Assembly (NCBI RefSeq): GCF_900143065.1
Contig: NZ_FRCX01000008.1
Location: 124,001-188,000, forward strand
DNA length: 64,000 nucleotides
Source: Duganella sacchari
GTDB taxonomy: Bacteria; Pseudomonadota; Gammaproteobacteria; Burkholderiales; Burkholderiaceae_D
Direction of reading: 5' to 3'
Shown here: positions 8,873-17,242 of the stretch, in pieces
How positions within the stretch are numbered: position 1 is the stretch's first letter
Layout of the letters: the number at the start of each line of letters is the position of its first letter
Notes under the pieces: generated by a model
Seen by the model: only the letters and a program-made list of their open reading frames with translations
Told to the model about the DNA's origin: nothing
The model's database searches: none
Program-made: the position numbers and the translations under genes

Positions 8873-9646
8873 ATGGAAATTTTGAGCAGCAAGAACAACG
8901 GCATCCTGACGCTGGAATTCAACCGTCCGGAACGCAAGAACGCTATCACCGCCGCCATGTACCAGAGCATGGCCGTGGCCCTGACCGAAGCCGAAGGCGA
9001 CACCGAGGTGCGCGCCATTCTGATCGCCGGTAAGGCCGACATCTTCACCGCCGGTAACGACCTGGAAGACTTCATGAAAAACGCTCCGACCAGCGGCGCG
9101 ATTGAAGACCGTTCGGTGTACAAATTCATGATGGCACTGAGCGGCAGCACCAAGCCGATCGTCGCCGCTGTCGCCGGCAACGCGGTCGGCATCGGCACCA
9201 CGCTGCTGATGCACTGCGACCTGGTGTACGCTGCCGACAACGCCAAGTTCTCGATGCCGTTCGTGCAGCTGGGCCTGTGCCCGGAATTCGGCTCCAGCCT
9301 GCTGCTGACGCAAATCGCCGGCTACCCGCGCGCTGCTGAAAAACTCATGCTGGGCGAAGCCTTCCTGGCGCAGGAAGCGCTGGAGATGGGCCTGGTATCG
9401 AAAGTGCTGCCGGTCGATGAACTGCGCGCGTTTGCCGAAGGCCAGGCCGCCAAGCTGGTAGCACTGCCAGCCAGCTCGATCCGCGTCACCAAAGAACTCA
9501 TGAAAGCCGCCCGCAAAGCCCCGACGGCCGAAGCGATCGCCGCCGAAAACGTCCACTTCGGCAAAATGCTGTCCGCACCGGAAGCCAAGGAAGCCTTCAT
9601 GGCCTTCTTCCAGAAGCGTAAGCCGGACTTCACGCAGTTCGTCTGA
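8873..9646 (+). CDS. Enoyl-CoA hydratase/isomerase family protein
   Basis: A 257-residue crotonase-fold protein. The oxyanion-hole region FTAGNDLEDF and the glycine stretch AGNAVGIGTTLLMHCDLVYA are typical. It hydrates or isomerises enoyl-CoA esters. The start at ATG 8873 is set by GGAG at 8863-8866; an upstream TTG at 8861 would place the Shine-Dalgarno inside the gene. A terminator separates it from the thiolase gene, so it may have its own promoter or depend on read-through. It likely complements the hydratase domain of FadN, for instance as a delta3-delta2 isomerase; the exact reaction is not readable. Confidence 0.88.
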   Translation: MEILSSKNNGILTLEFNRPERKNAITAAMYQSMAVALTEAEGDTEVRAILIAGKADIFTAGNDLEDFMKNAPTSGAIEDRSVYKFMMALSGSTKPIVAAVAGNAVGIGTTLLMHCDLVYAADNAKFSMPFVQLGLCPEFGSSLLLTQIAGYPRAAEKLMLGEAFLAQEALEMGLVSKVLPVDELRAFAEGQAAKLVALPASSIRVTKELMKAARKAPTAEAIAAENVHFGKMLSAPEAKEAFMAFFQKRKPDFTQFV

Positions 9647-9655
9647 TACGCATTC

Positions 9656-10078
9656 TTAGAGTGTCATTTTACTGGCCGAAGTAACCGCTGTGACAAAAGC
9701 TCCGGCCAGTCCAAACTCGATGGCAAACACCATCAGGAGTGCTTCGAATAACACCAGCCATCGGCGCTTGAAATAAACCAGTTGCATCTTCCACCGTAAG
9801 TGGCCTTTGCGCGTCTTGACGATTCGACTGACTACTTTGCGCATATCGGTTATCGGTGAGAATTTTTCCATGAATAGAGTGGCGTTTGCGTAAGCGGCAA
9901 AAACGGCAATTATCATGAAAGCATAAAATATAAAAGTGGGCGTCGCGTAAGACCAGTCGAATTTCGTAAAGTCAATTTTGCGCCCTAAGAAAAACGCAAG
10001 GGAGAGCATTAAAATTTGCGGCGTGAGATTACGCAAAAACTCCAAATAAGCTGCACGACCTTCCTTCATTATGTACAT
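9656..10078 (-). CDS. Small AT-rich hypothetical membrane protein
   Basis: A 140-residue protein that I do not recognise. It has about three hydrophobic stretches (PQILMLSLAFFL, TFIFYAFMIIAVFAAYANA and LVLFEALLMVFAIEFGLAGAF) separated by basic segments such as RKVVSRIVKTRKGHLRWK, so it is probably an inner-membrane protein. AAGGA lies about 7 bases before ATG 10078. Base composition and codon use (many A/T third positions) are clearly unlike its neighbours, suggesting recent acquisition. It is convergent with the enoyl-CoA hydratase gene, only 9 bp away. Confidence 0.6.
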   Translation of the reverse strand: MYIMKEGRAAYLEFLRNLTPQILMLSLAFFLGRKIDFTKFDWSYATPTFIFYAFMIIAVFAAYANATLFMEKFSPITDMRKVVSRIVKTRKGHLRWKMQLVYFKRRWLVLFEALLMVFAIEFGLAGAFVTAVTSASKMTL

Positions 10079-10200
10079 ACCAGTTCCTTAAAAAGGCTGT
10101 TTGAAGTCACGCCTAAACGGCATGGGCTTTGTGTAAAATTTCCTTTTGGAAATATTATAACGAATCGGTCTGATTTCAGTTTGGGCGCTAGCTACGTCAG

Positions 10201-10220
10201 CATAACCTCTGAGGTAATGG
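10201..10220. promoter_or_regulatory. Operator-like palindrome upstream of the AraC gene
   Basis: The 20 bases cataacctctgaggtaatgg contain the dyad taacctc-t-gaggtaa with one arm mismatch. They match the 25-bp palindrome at 14152-14176 at 18 of 20 positions. The site is 53 bp before the AraC start. It is probably bound by the regulator that binds the 14152 site, most likely the XRE-family protein encoded beside it. Confidence 0.6.
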
Positions 10221-10273
10221 ATCGCGTAACGCCACCGCCATAGAATGGGACATCTTTCTATGCGGGGATTCCC

Positions 10274-11092
10274 ATGTCGTCTATCCATGTTGCGCGTTCG
10301 TTGAGGACGGCGTCTGTCGCGGTCAGCGATGTCCACTGCGCGGGCGGTTGCAGGCATGACAGTGATGTGGAGTGCGCGCAGGCGACGCATATCGTGTTTC
10401 CCTATCGCGGTGTGTATGTGCGGCGGGTGGGGCAGGATGTTGCGGTGGCCGATGGCAACCAGGTGCTGTTCTTTAATGCGCAGCAGGAGTATCGGATCAG
10501 CCATCCTGTCAAGGGTGGTGATGCGTGTGTGTCACTTGCGGTCGCCCCCGCTGTGCTGGAGGAGCTGGCGCCCGCAGGGACGCTGCAGGCTGGCGTATTC
10601 CTCGCGCAGCATCAGCGCATCGATGCGCAGTCGCAGATGCTGGTGGCGCAGTTGCGGCTGGCGATGCATGATGATGCGACGGAGCCGTTGAAGGCTGAGA
10701 CTTTGATGCTGTCGCTTTTGCAGCACTCGTTAGGTGGAAGAAGCAAGCCATCCAGTCAGGCCAGGCACGGACAACGCCGGCTTGTGGACCGCATCAAGCT
10801 GACATTGGCCAGCGACACGGCACGCCGCTGGACGCTCGATGACATCGCTGCGGAGACGGGCGGCTCGCCAGTCTATCTGACGCAGGTGTTCCAGCAGGTT
10901 GAGGGCATTCCGCTCTATCGCTATCAATTGCAGCTGCGCTTGCAGCGGGCGCTGGCCGTCATGGCGCAGTGCGGTGATTTGTCGGCGGTGAGTTTTGATC
11001 TGGGCTTTTCCAGCCACAGTCATTTCAGCGCAAGCTTCCGCCAGACGTACGGCTGCTCGCCATCGGCTTTCCGCAAGCTGGCAAATCACTAA
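10274..11092 (+). CDS. AraC family transcriptional regulator
   Basis: A 272-residue regulator. The C-terminal third has two helix-turn-helix units: WTLDDIAAETGGSPVYLTQV and the AraC signature GFSSHSHFSASFRQTYGCSP. The N-terminal domain is cupin-like (VFPYRGVYVRR...GNQVLFFNAQQEYRISHP) and probably binds an effector. A short inverted repeat, catagaa/ttctatg at 10239-10262, and a GGGG stretch precede the ATG. The gene lies 69 bp before a DUF4331 gene on the same strand and behind the operator-like palindrome, so it probably controls, and is controlled with, the following exported-protein genes. Confidence 0.88.
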   Translation: MSSIHVARSLRTASVAVSDVHCAGGCRHDSDVECAQATHIVFPYRGVYVRRVGQDVAVADGNQVLFFNAQQEYRISHPVKGGDACVSLAVAPAVLEELAPAGTLQAGVFLAQHQRIDAQSQMLVAQLRLAMHDDATEPLKAETLMLSLLQHSLGGRSKPSSQARHGQRRLVDRIKLTLASDTARRWTLDDIAAETGGSPVYLTQVFQQVEGIPLYRYQLQLRLQRALAVMAQCGDLSAVSFDLGFSSHSHFSASFRQTYGCSPSAFRKLANH

Positions 11093-11161
11093 AGATTTCG
11101 ACAGCGGCGGCGCGCGCCATCCGCGATAGTGAACCTTCTGTTCACTTGCCGGAGAATCCCG

Positions 11162-12355
11162 ATGTCCCGTCTCCTAAAAGCTGCCAGCGCTGCGCTGGCC
11201 TTGCTCGTACCGCTGGCCTGCGCGGCCTCCGACCATCTCGATACACCAACCGTGATTGCCGACCCGCGTCTGGATATCGGCGATCTGTATGCATGGACCT
11301 CAATCGACGGCCATCGCCTCAATCTGGTGATGACGATAGTTGGCCACAGCTTTTCCGATAAGGCCGAGTATGTGTTCCATGTCGATAGCGGCAAGGCATT
11401 CGGCAAGACTATCCGCACTGCGACGATACGCTGCCAGTTCCCATCAGCGGGCCAGACGCATTGCGAGGCCGGCGGCGATAGCGTTGACGGCGATGCCAGC
11501 CAGCCGCAGGGCCTTGAGAGCAGCAAGCGCCGTTTGCGCGTGTTTGCCAGCATGCGTGATGATCCGTTTTTCAACAACGTCAAAGGAACCCGCGCAGCGT
11601 ATTCGGTAGTGATGGATGCGCTTAACCGCGGCACCCAACGCGATGCCGCCGGCTGTCCGTTGCTGAGCCGTGAGCAGTCGGAGATTCTGCTAGAGGAATG
11701 GAAGCATACCGCTGGCGGCCCGCCCACCAATTTCCTCAAGGGCTGGACGCCCGCGTCCATTGTGGTGTCGATTGACTTGCCGCTCGTGACGCAGGGCGGC
11801 AAGCTGGTCGCCGTATGGGCAAGCACGCACCAGGGCGGCCGCCAGATTGACCGTGCCGGCAGGCCACTGACCGGTAACGCCTTGCTGGGCACGATCGCCT
11901 CGGACGAGGAAAGCGATGCACTGAAGGAGCAGTACAACGCGGCGACGCCTGCGACTGGATCGCAATTTGTCGAGGAAATCAGCAAAGGACTGGCGCTGTA
12001 TGACAGCTTCGATGGCACGTGTGGCAATCAGTGGCTGATACACAAGCACGCGTCGTCAACCTCCCGCTATCATGCGCTGGCAGCGCTGCTCGCTGATGAT
12101 CGTTTGTGGGTCAATACCGCCGCCACGCGATGCACGCAACTGTTCGCCGTGGAACTGCTTGCGCTGAGCCGCGAGCAACGCTGGCGCAACGATTGCGGTG
12201 GACGCACGCCCAACTATAACGCGGTCAACATCTATCGCTCTCTGCTGGCGAACGGCACAACGCAAGGCGTCGACGATGGTGTGACGCGCGATGAACTGAC
12301 GCATTCGGCCGATATCTTCCCCTTCCTGGCAGCACCGGACGGCGAATACAAATGA
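11162..12355 (+). CDS. DUF4331 family exported protein
   Basis: A protein of 397 residues with a signal peptide (MSRLLKAASAALALLVPLACAA) predicted to be cut before SDHLDTPT. The mature start, SDHLDTPTVIADPRLDIGDL followed by YAWTS, resembles the SHREAP...D..DVYAF opening of DUF4331 proteins, which are exported and of unknown function. The start at ATG 11162 has GGAG at 11151-11154; a GTG at 11129 is in frame but lies before the ribosome-binding site and the signal peptide. The stop overlaps the next start (ATGA at 12352-12355), so the two genes are translationally coupled. Confidence 0.85.
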   Translation: MSRLLKAASAALALLVPLACAASDHLDTPTVIADPRLDIGDLYAWTSIDGHRLNLVMTIVGHSFSDKAEYVFHVDSGKAFGKTIRTATIRCQFPSAGQTHCEAGGDSVDGDASQPQGLESSKRRLRVFASMRDDPFFNNVKGTRAAYSVVMDALNRGTQRDAAGCPLLSREQSEILLEEWKHTAGGPPTNFLKGWTPASIVVSIDLPLVTQGGKLVAVWASTHQGGRQIDRAGRPLTGNALLGTIASDEESDALKEQYNAATPATGSQFVEEISKGLALYDSFDGTCGNQWLIHKHASSTSRYHALAALLADDRLWVNTAATRCTQLFAVELLALSREQRWRNDCGGRTPNYNAVNIYRSLLANGTTQGVDDGVTRDELTHSADIFPFLAAPDGEYK

Positions 12356-13131
12356 GCCCGCGCTACTTTATCGCAGCGTTGGCGATGCTATGCCAGACCA
12401 CGCACGCGCACGATTTCTGGCTGCAGCCGGAGAGCTTCCACGCGGCGCCCGGCGAGCCGATGCCGTTGACGCTGCAAGTCGGCCATGGTGATGCACGGCA
12501 GCTTTCGCCGATGCCCATGCGCCGCATCACACGCTTTGTCGCGATAGCGGCTGATGGTCCGGCGACTGATCTGCGGCCATCATTGCGGCTTGAAGGCACA
12601 GCGGCGGGCACCTACATGCTGGCGCTGGAGAGTGACAACCAGGCGCACAGCTATTTGCCTGCTGCACGTTTCAACGCCCATCTGCGTAAGGAAGGGCTGA
12701 CACAGGCGCTGATGGCGCGCGTCAAAAGCAACACGACTGGCAAGGATGGATCGGAACGCTATAGCCGTTGCGCCAAAGCCATTATCCAGGTGGGCCAGCA
12801 GGCGGTCGGTCGGGTGAGCGAGCCGCTCGGGCTGTCGCTGGAAATTGTGCCTGCGCTGAATCCTTACGCATCGCCCCGCGCCCTCAGCTTGCCAGTGGAC
12901 GTGCTATACGCGGGCGCGCCACTCGGCGGTGCCCTCGTCAAGCTGACCAGCCTTGACGCGGACGCCGAGCCGTTTGAAGTGCGCGTCACGGACAGCAAGG
13001 GCCGCGCCGCTTTCACCATGCCGCAGTCGGGACGCTGGATGCTGGGCGTGGTCTGGACCCAGGCCCGGCCGCCTGGCAGCGACACCGACTATGAAACGGT
13101 ATTCTCCAGCCTCAGCTTTGGCTTTCAGTAG
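12352..13131 (+). CDS. DUF4198-like exported protein
   Basis: A 259-residue protein with a signal peptide (MSPRYFIAALAMLCQTTHA) followed by HDFWLQPESFHAAPGEPMPL, which matches the start of DUF4198 proteins. These often begin with HxFWL after cleavage and are proposed to be periplasmic metal-handling or transport-associated proteins. A beta-rich C-terminus (LPVDVLYAGAPLGGALVKL) looks like a carboxypeptidase-regulatory or Ig-like fold. It overlaps the DUF4331 gene by four bases. Its last 20 bases overlap the convergent hydrolase gene. Substrate unknown. Confidence 0.75.
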   Translation: MSPRYFIAALAMLCQTTHAHDFWLQPESFHAAPGEPMPLTLQVGHGDARQLSPMPMRRITRFVAIAADGPATDLRPSLRLEGTAAGTYMLALESDNQAHSYLPAARFNAHLRKEGLTQALMARVKSNTTGKDGSERYSRCAKAIIQVGQQAVGRVSEPLGLSLEIVPALNPYASPRALSLPVDVLYAGAPLGGALVKLTSLDADAEPFEVRVTDSKGRAAFTMPQSGRWMLGVVWTQARPPGSDTDYETVFSSLSFGFQ

Positions 13132-14074
13132 ACCACAACTTGCGCGCCTCGCTGGCGATGAGATCGGGGCGTTCCTCAGGCCAAAACAGCTTGCTGCTGG
13201 CGACCATCTGCAAACCTTGCGAATTGCCCAGCAGGCCCGCCAGGTAGCGTCCGCCGGCGGGCGCAAAGATGGTGTCGTCGCTACCCCACAGGATGCGGGT
13301 TGGAATGCGCGAGGCACGCAGCTTGTCGGCCACGCCCTCCAGCACATTGCGCTCCAGTGCCAGCGCGTAGGCGTGGACCAGATCCTTGCGGCGCTGCGTC
13401 GCCACCAGCGGTTGCAGGTAGCAGTCGATGGCTTCGTCGTTGGGATTGTTCGGATTCGCAAAGCACTGGCCGCCCAATCCGGTTGCCGACCGGGCCAGGG
13501 TTTTGTCGGCAACCCAGGCGGCCAGCCAGCGGTCGGCGAATACGCCCTCGTGCGCCATGTCGATCACGGTTTTGAGCGCGGCGGGCGGGCAGTCGATTTC
13601 CGAATCGCAGTTGGTCAGCAGCAGCGTGCGTACGCGCTGTGGATGGCGCGTGATCAATAGCTGCGCCACGGCGCCACCGCTGTCGTTGGCGACCAGATCG
13701 ACCTGATCGATTTTCAGCATATCCAGGAAGGTTATCAGCATGGCGACCTGTGCATCGGGGCTCACGTCTTCACCGACGGCCACTTCGGTATAGCCCAGGC
13801 CAAGGAAGTCGGGGGCGATGCAACGGCGCCATGGGCTCAGCCTTTCCAGCGCGCCACGCCACTGGAAGCTGTTGAGCGGGAAGCCATGCAGGAATAGCGC
13901 TACCGGTCCCTTGCCTTGTTCAACATAGGCGATGCGGCCGAAGCGCGTGACGAGAAAGCGGCGCATGGCGTGGAAGCGGGCGGCGTCGATGGTGTCGGCC
14001 GTGCCAACCGTGCTGGCCAGTACGTGGGTGGTCAGGGCGGCCAGCGGAAGTGCCATAAAATCTCTGCGATGCAT
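13112..14074 (-). CDS. Tat-exported alpha/beta hydrolase (haloalkane dehalogenase/epoxide hydrolase-like)
   Basis: A 320-residue protein. The N-terminus MHRRDFMALPLAALTTHVLA has a twin-arginine motif (RRDFM) and a hydrophobic stretch, suggesting Tat export. The fold is shown by LFLHGFPLNSFQW (oxyanion region) and VANDSGGAVAQ, whose elbow has Asp as likely nucleophile. The acid is probably in WGSDDTIF. Where many relatives have His before FWPEE, this protein has Leu (KLFWPEERP). This may be a family variant or a loss of the catalytic base. ATG 14074 is chosen over GTG 14104 because it begins the Tat signal. It is divergent from the XRE regulator gene across a perfect 25-bp palindrome. Confidence 0.8.
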   Translation of the reverse strand: MHRRDFMALPLAALTTHVLASTVGTADTIDAARFHAMRRFLVTRFGRIAYVEQGKGPVALFLHGFPLNSFQWRGALERLSPWRRCIAPDFLGLGYTEVAVGEDVSPDAQVAMLITFLDMLKIDQVDLVANDSGGAVAQLLITRHPQRVRTLLLTNCDSEIDCPPAALKTVIDMAHEGVFADRWLAAWVADKTLARSATGLGGQCFANPNNPNDEAIDCYLQPLVATQRRKDLVHAYALALERNVLEGVADKLRASRIPTRILWGSDDTIFAPAGGRYLAGLLGNSQGLQMVASSKLFWPEERPDLIASEARKLWSTESQS

Positions 14075-14151
14075 GGTGAAATCCCGTGTGAAGTGGAAAG
14101 CCACACGATTGCACCGCAGCCGTCAGACATCAATGACGCGCGCTTTCCGGA

Positions 14152-14176
14152 AACCATAACCTCGGAGGTTATGGTT
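14152..14176. promoter_or_regulatory. Perfect 25-bp operator palindrome between hydrolase and XRE genes
   Basis: The arms aaccataacctc (14152-14163) and gaggttatggtt (14165-14176) are exact reverse complements around a central g. The site lies in the divergent promoter region, 31 bp before the XRE start and 77 bp before the hydrolase start. That is the standard position for an operator of a divergent regulator-target pair. A near-copy is at 10201-10220. Confidence 0.75.
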
Positions 14177-14194
14177 GCGTGTTGGTAACCGCAT

Positions 14195-14200
14195 TACAAT
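14195..14200 (+). promoter_or_regulatory. Possible -10 element of the XRE gene
   Basis: TACAAT, one mismatch from consensus, ends 7 bases before ATG 14208. If used, the mRNA would be nearly leaderless, which fits the absence of a Shine-Dalgarno. The corresponding -35 region (around 14172-14177) would lie in the right arm of the operator, so a bound repressor would block it. Confidence 0.35.
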
Positions 14201-14207
14201 TGCTTTC

Positions 14208-15005
14208 ATGGACACTATGACCCCAGCAAACATCGGCGGGCTGTTGCGCGAGTGGCGACTGAGCCGTCGTCTGAGCCAACTGGATCTGGCGCTGCAGACG
14301 GACATCTCGTCGCGGCACCTGAGCTATCTGGAAAACGGCAAATCCAGGCCCAGTCGCGAGATGATCGTGCGCCTGACGGAAACGCTGGCGGTGCCGCTAC
14401 GCGAGCGCAACAAGCTGTTCATTGCCGGTGGCTATGCGCCCGTGTATCCGGAGACGCCGATCGATACGCCCAAACTGGCGCAGATGCGCTTTGCCATTGA
14501 AGCCATGCTGGCACAGCAGGAACCGTATCCGGCCTTCCTGCTGAATCGGCACTGGGATATCCTGATGGCCAACCAGGCCGCGCTCAAGCTCAACCGCTAC
14601 ATGATGGATGGCCGGGACAGCAAGCATCGCAATATGCTGCATCTGATTTTCGATCCGGACGATTTACGCCCGGCCATCGACAACTGGGAAGATGTGGCCG
14701 GCAACCTGCTGCGGCATCTGCATAACGAAGTGGCGGCCGTGCCATCGGACTTGAAGGCGCGCCAGCTGCTGGACGCGGTGCTGGCGTATCCCGGCGTGCC
14801 CCGGCACTGGCGCCAGCGCGACCTCGGCGCTGCACCAGCGCCGATCCTGACCACGGCGTTCCGCAAGGGCGAGGTGCGTATCAGCTTCTTCTCCACCATC
14901 ACCACCTTTGGCACACCGCGGGACGTGACGCTGGATGAATTGCATGTCGAATCCTGTTTCCCCACGGATGACACCACCGCCGCATTCTGCAGCAGCCTGA
15001 CGTGA
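14208..15005 (+). CDS. XRE-family regulator with MmyB-like ligand-binding domain
   Basis: A 265-residue protein. Residues about 8-65 are an XRE helix-turn-helix: LLREWRLSRRLSQLDLALQT, then SSRHLSYLENGKSRPSREMI. The rest (YPAFLLNRHWDILMANQAAL, and FSTITTFGTPRDVTLDELHV) matches the MmyB-like ligand-binding domain found in many actinobacterial and proteobacterial regulators. Such proteins usually control an adjacent oxidoreductase or hydrolase gene. Here the target is probably the divergent hydrolase, and through the second operator copy the AraC-DUF4331-DUF4198 genes. The start could be 14208 or ATG 14217; neither has a Shine-Dalgarno. Confidence 0.87.
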   Translation: MDTMTPANIGGLLREWRLSRRLSQLDLALQTDISSRHLSYLENGKSRPSREMIVRLTETLAVPLRERNKLFIAGGYAPVYPETPIDTPKLAQMRFAIEAMLAQQEPYPAFLLNRHWDILMANQAALKLNRYMMDGRDSKHRNMLHLIFDPDDLRPAIDNWEDVAGNLLRHLHNEVAAVPSDLKARQLLDAVLAYPGVPRHWRQRDLGAAPAPILTTAFRKGEVRISFFSTITTFGTPRDVTLDELHVESCFPTDDTTAAFCSSLT

Positions 15006-15015
15006 GTACAAGAAT

Positions 15016-16230
15016 TCAAACCGTTGCGCCGACTGGTGCAGGCTGGCGCTGTTCCAGCAGCACCGAGACGCCGAGCACGACGATGCCGCCCACCGCCAGC
15101 AGCGCGCCCACGGGGCCGGTCGATTGCAGGCTCATGCCGTGGGCAATCGCCAGCCCGCCGCACCAGGCGCCTGCGGCGTTGGCACAGTTGAAGGCGGAGT
15201 GGTTCAGTGCGGCGGCCACAGTCTGGGCATCGCCGGCCACATCCATCAATCGTGTTTGCACTGCCGGGCAGACCGCAATGCCGCAGCCGATGGCAAACAG
15301 GTTGAGGGCCACGGCCCAGACGTTGGCGCTCGAGTAGTAAAACGCCGACAGTGCCGCTGCATTCCACACCAGCGCGCCAAAAATGGTCCACAGGCGCGAG
15401 CGGTCGGCAAACCAGCCGCCCACCAGGTTGCCGATGGTCATGCCGACCCCCATCATGGCCAGCAGCACCGGCAGCGCGGCCGGCGCTACCTTGGTCACTT
15501 CCAGCAAGGTGGGCGTGAAGTAGGTGTAGACCGCAAACAGGCCGCCGAAGCCGACCGATACCATCAGCAACGTCAGCCACACCTGCAAGCGCCGGAACAC
15601 GCCCAGCTCACGGCGCGGGCTGGCGTTGCCCGTGGCAATCCACGGCACGTAGCGGCGCACCATGAGGGCCGTAGTCACGCCCAGCAGGCCCACCACGAGG
15701 AAGGTCGAACGCCAGCCAAAGCCCTGGCTCAGCCAGGTTGCCAGCGGCACGCCAAAGACGTTGGCGATGGTCAGCCCCAGCAGCACGCGCGACACCGCCT
15801 GCGCGCGTTTCTCCGGCACCGCCATGGCGGCGGCGACCAGCGCCGCTACCCCAAAGTAAGCGCCATGCGGAATGCCGGCAATAAAGCGGGCCAGGATCAG
15901 CGTGCCATAGCCCGGCGCTGCGGCGCTGAACAGGTTGCCGGCCGCATACAGCGCCATCAGCATCACCAGCATGGCACGGCGCGGCATGCGCGCGAGGAAG
16001 ATGGTAATGAGCGGGGCGCCAAATACCACGCCCAGCGCATAGGCGCTAATCATGTGGCCCATCTCGGGCAGCGTGGTGTGCAGGTCGTTGGCCACCACCG
16101 GCAGGATGCTCATGGAGGCAAATTAGCCAGTGCCGATGGCCAGTCCGCCGATGGCCAGGGCCAGATTGGCCAGTCCGGCGCCGTGCGGCGCGGTAATGAT
16201 GGGGGTGTCAGAAATCTGTGCGTGATGCAT
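15016..16230 (-). pseudogene. MFS transporter (DHA1/AraJ-like exporter) interrupted by an in-frame stop
   Basis: The frame reads MHHAQISDTPIITAPHGAGL from ATG 16230, continues through LAIGGLAIGTG, then meets TAA at codon 36 (16123-16125) and resumes FASMSILPVVANDLH without a frame change. Relatives of this drug/sugar-efflux family have GTGEF or GTTEF here, so a single GAA-to-TAA change explains the stop. The remaining 365 codons look intact: about 11 membrane segments, FIAGIPHGAYFGVAALVAAA and the motif GGWFADRSRLW. Re-initiation at ATG 16113 is possible but would lose most of the first helix. A sequencing error or a truncated functional protein cannot be excluded. Confidence 0.75.
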
Positions 16231-16333
16231 GGTCAAGCGGCAAAAATGCGAGGCAAAAAGGGGCAACGATAGCACGTTTGGCCCGTTGTTGCTGGCGGCC
16301 CGCCGCCATCTGCACCGCAGGCGCCGACCCGGA

Positions 16334-17095
16334 TTACGGCTCGCCGTAGCGGGTGCGGATCGCGCCCAGCACACCCTGATGCTCGAGCCGTGTGATGGCG
16401 CTGTTGATGCGCTCCAGGTCCGCCGGCGTGGTGCTGGCCTTGTTGAGCATCAGGTGGACGGGCGCGCGCAAGACCACCAGCGGTAACGGGCTGATGGCGA
16501 TGCCTTGCGTCTTGGCCTCATGGCGCAGCGCGCCGCTGTCGCCCAGGATCAGATCGGCCCGGCCCGCTTCCAGCATGCGCAGTCCCTGCTGGAAAGTGAG
16601 GAAGGTGCTGAGCTTGCCGGTGGCGGCCAGGGTCGGCTGCAGCCTGGCGTAGTCGGCGCCGTACCAGCCCACCTTGGGCGCCAGCAGCGACAGCTTGTGG
16701 TCCAGCACCGCCTCGACGCTGCTGATGTTCTGGAACTGGCCACGCGTGGCGGTGCGCGAGAAGACGCCCACCGATTCGTGGCGGTATGCCACGCTGAAGC
16801 GCGCATAGCGGCGGCGCTCCGGCGTGTTGGAGGCGGACAACATCAGGTTAAGCTGGCCTTGTTCAAACAGGCGCTGGCGGCGTGCGGTCGGCAGTTCGGC
16901 CTGCACCTGAAGCTTGCAGCCGGCCTCCTTGAGTATCGCTTGCGCCAGTTCCCAGTCCAGCCCGCCAGGCGTGGCGTCTGGCTGCGTGTAGAGATAGGGA
17001 GGCCATTGTTCCAGCGCCATGCTGAGTTCGCACGCTTGTGGCTGCGCGGCCATGCCCAGCAGGGCGATGGCGGATAACAGATGACGCCCTTGCAT
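16334..17095 (-). CDS. Periplasmic amino-acid-type substrate-binding protein (SBP_bac_3 family)
   Basis: A 253-residue protein with a signal peptide (MQGRHLLSAIALLGMAAQPQA) followed by CELSMALEQWPPYLY, the start of a bacterial extracellular solute-binding family 3 domain. WPPYLY and GLDWELAQAILKEAGC are typical. No ABC permease or ATPase gene is adjacent, so it may act with distant transporter genes or as a stand-alone periplasmic sensor, as many solitary proteins of this type do. The open frame runs further upstream to 17773, but that part is antisense to the kinase gene and lacks a signal peptide, so ATG 17095 is the start. Confidence 0.83.
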   Translation of the reverse strand: MQGRHLLSAIALLGMAAQPQACELSMALEQWPPYLYTQPDATPGGLDWELAQAILKEAGCKLQVQAELPTARRQRLFEQGQLNLMLSASNTPERRRYARFSVAYRHESVGVFSRTATRGQFQNISSVEAVLDHKLSLLAPKVGWYGADYARLQPTLAATGKLSTFLTFQQGLRMLEAGRADLILGDSGALRHEAKTQGIAISPLPLVVLRAPVHLMLNKASTTPADLERINSAITRLEHQGVLGAIRTRYGEP

Positions 17096-17242
17096 GCCGC
17101 AACCCTTTTTTGATCTATGGCTACAATTTGCCAGATATGACGTGAATGTCAAGCGGATGTACTTTTCGCATTCAGCACCCCCTATTGTGCGCCGCCGTAC
17201 GCTACAGTTGATACTATTTCGCTTTCTTGGCTCGAAACTATT

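Noticed and set aside
15124..16272. Plus-strand frame of 382 codons across the MFS gene
   Set aside because: Low-complexity Gln/His/Gly/Arg product; the minus strand carries the MFS motifs.
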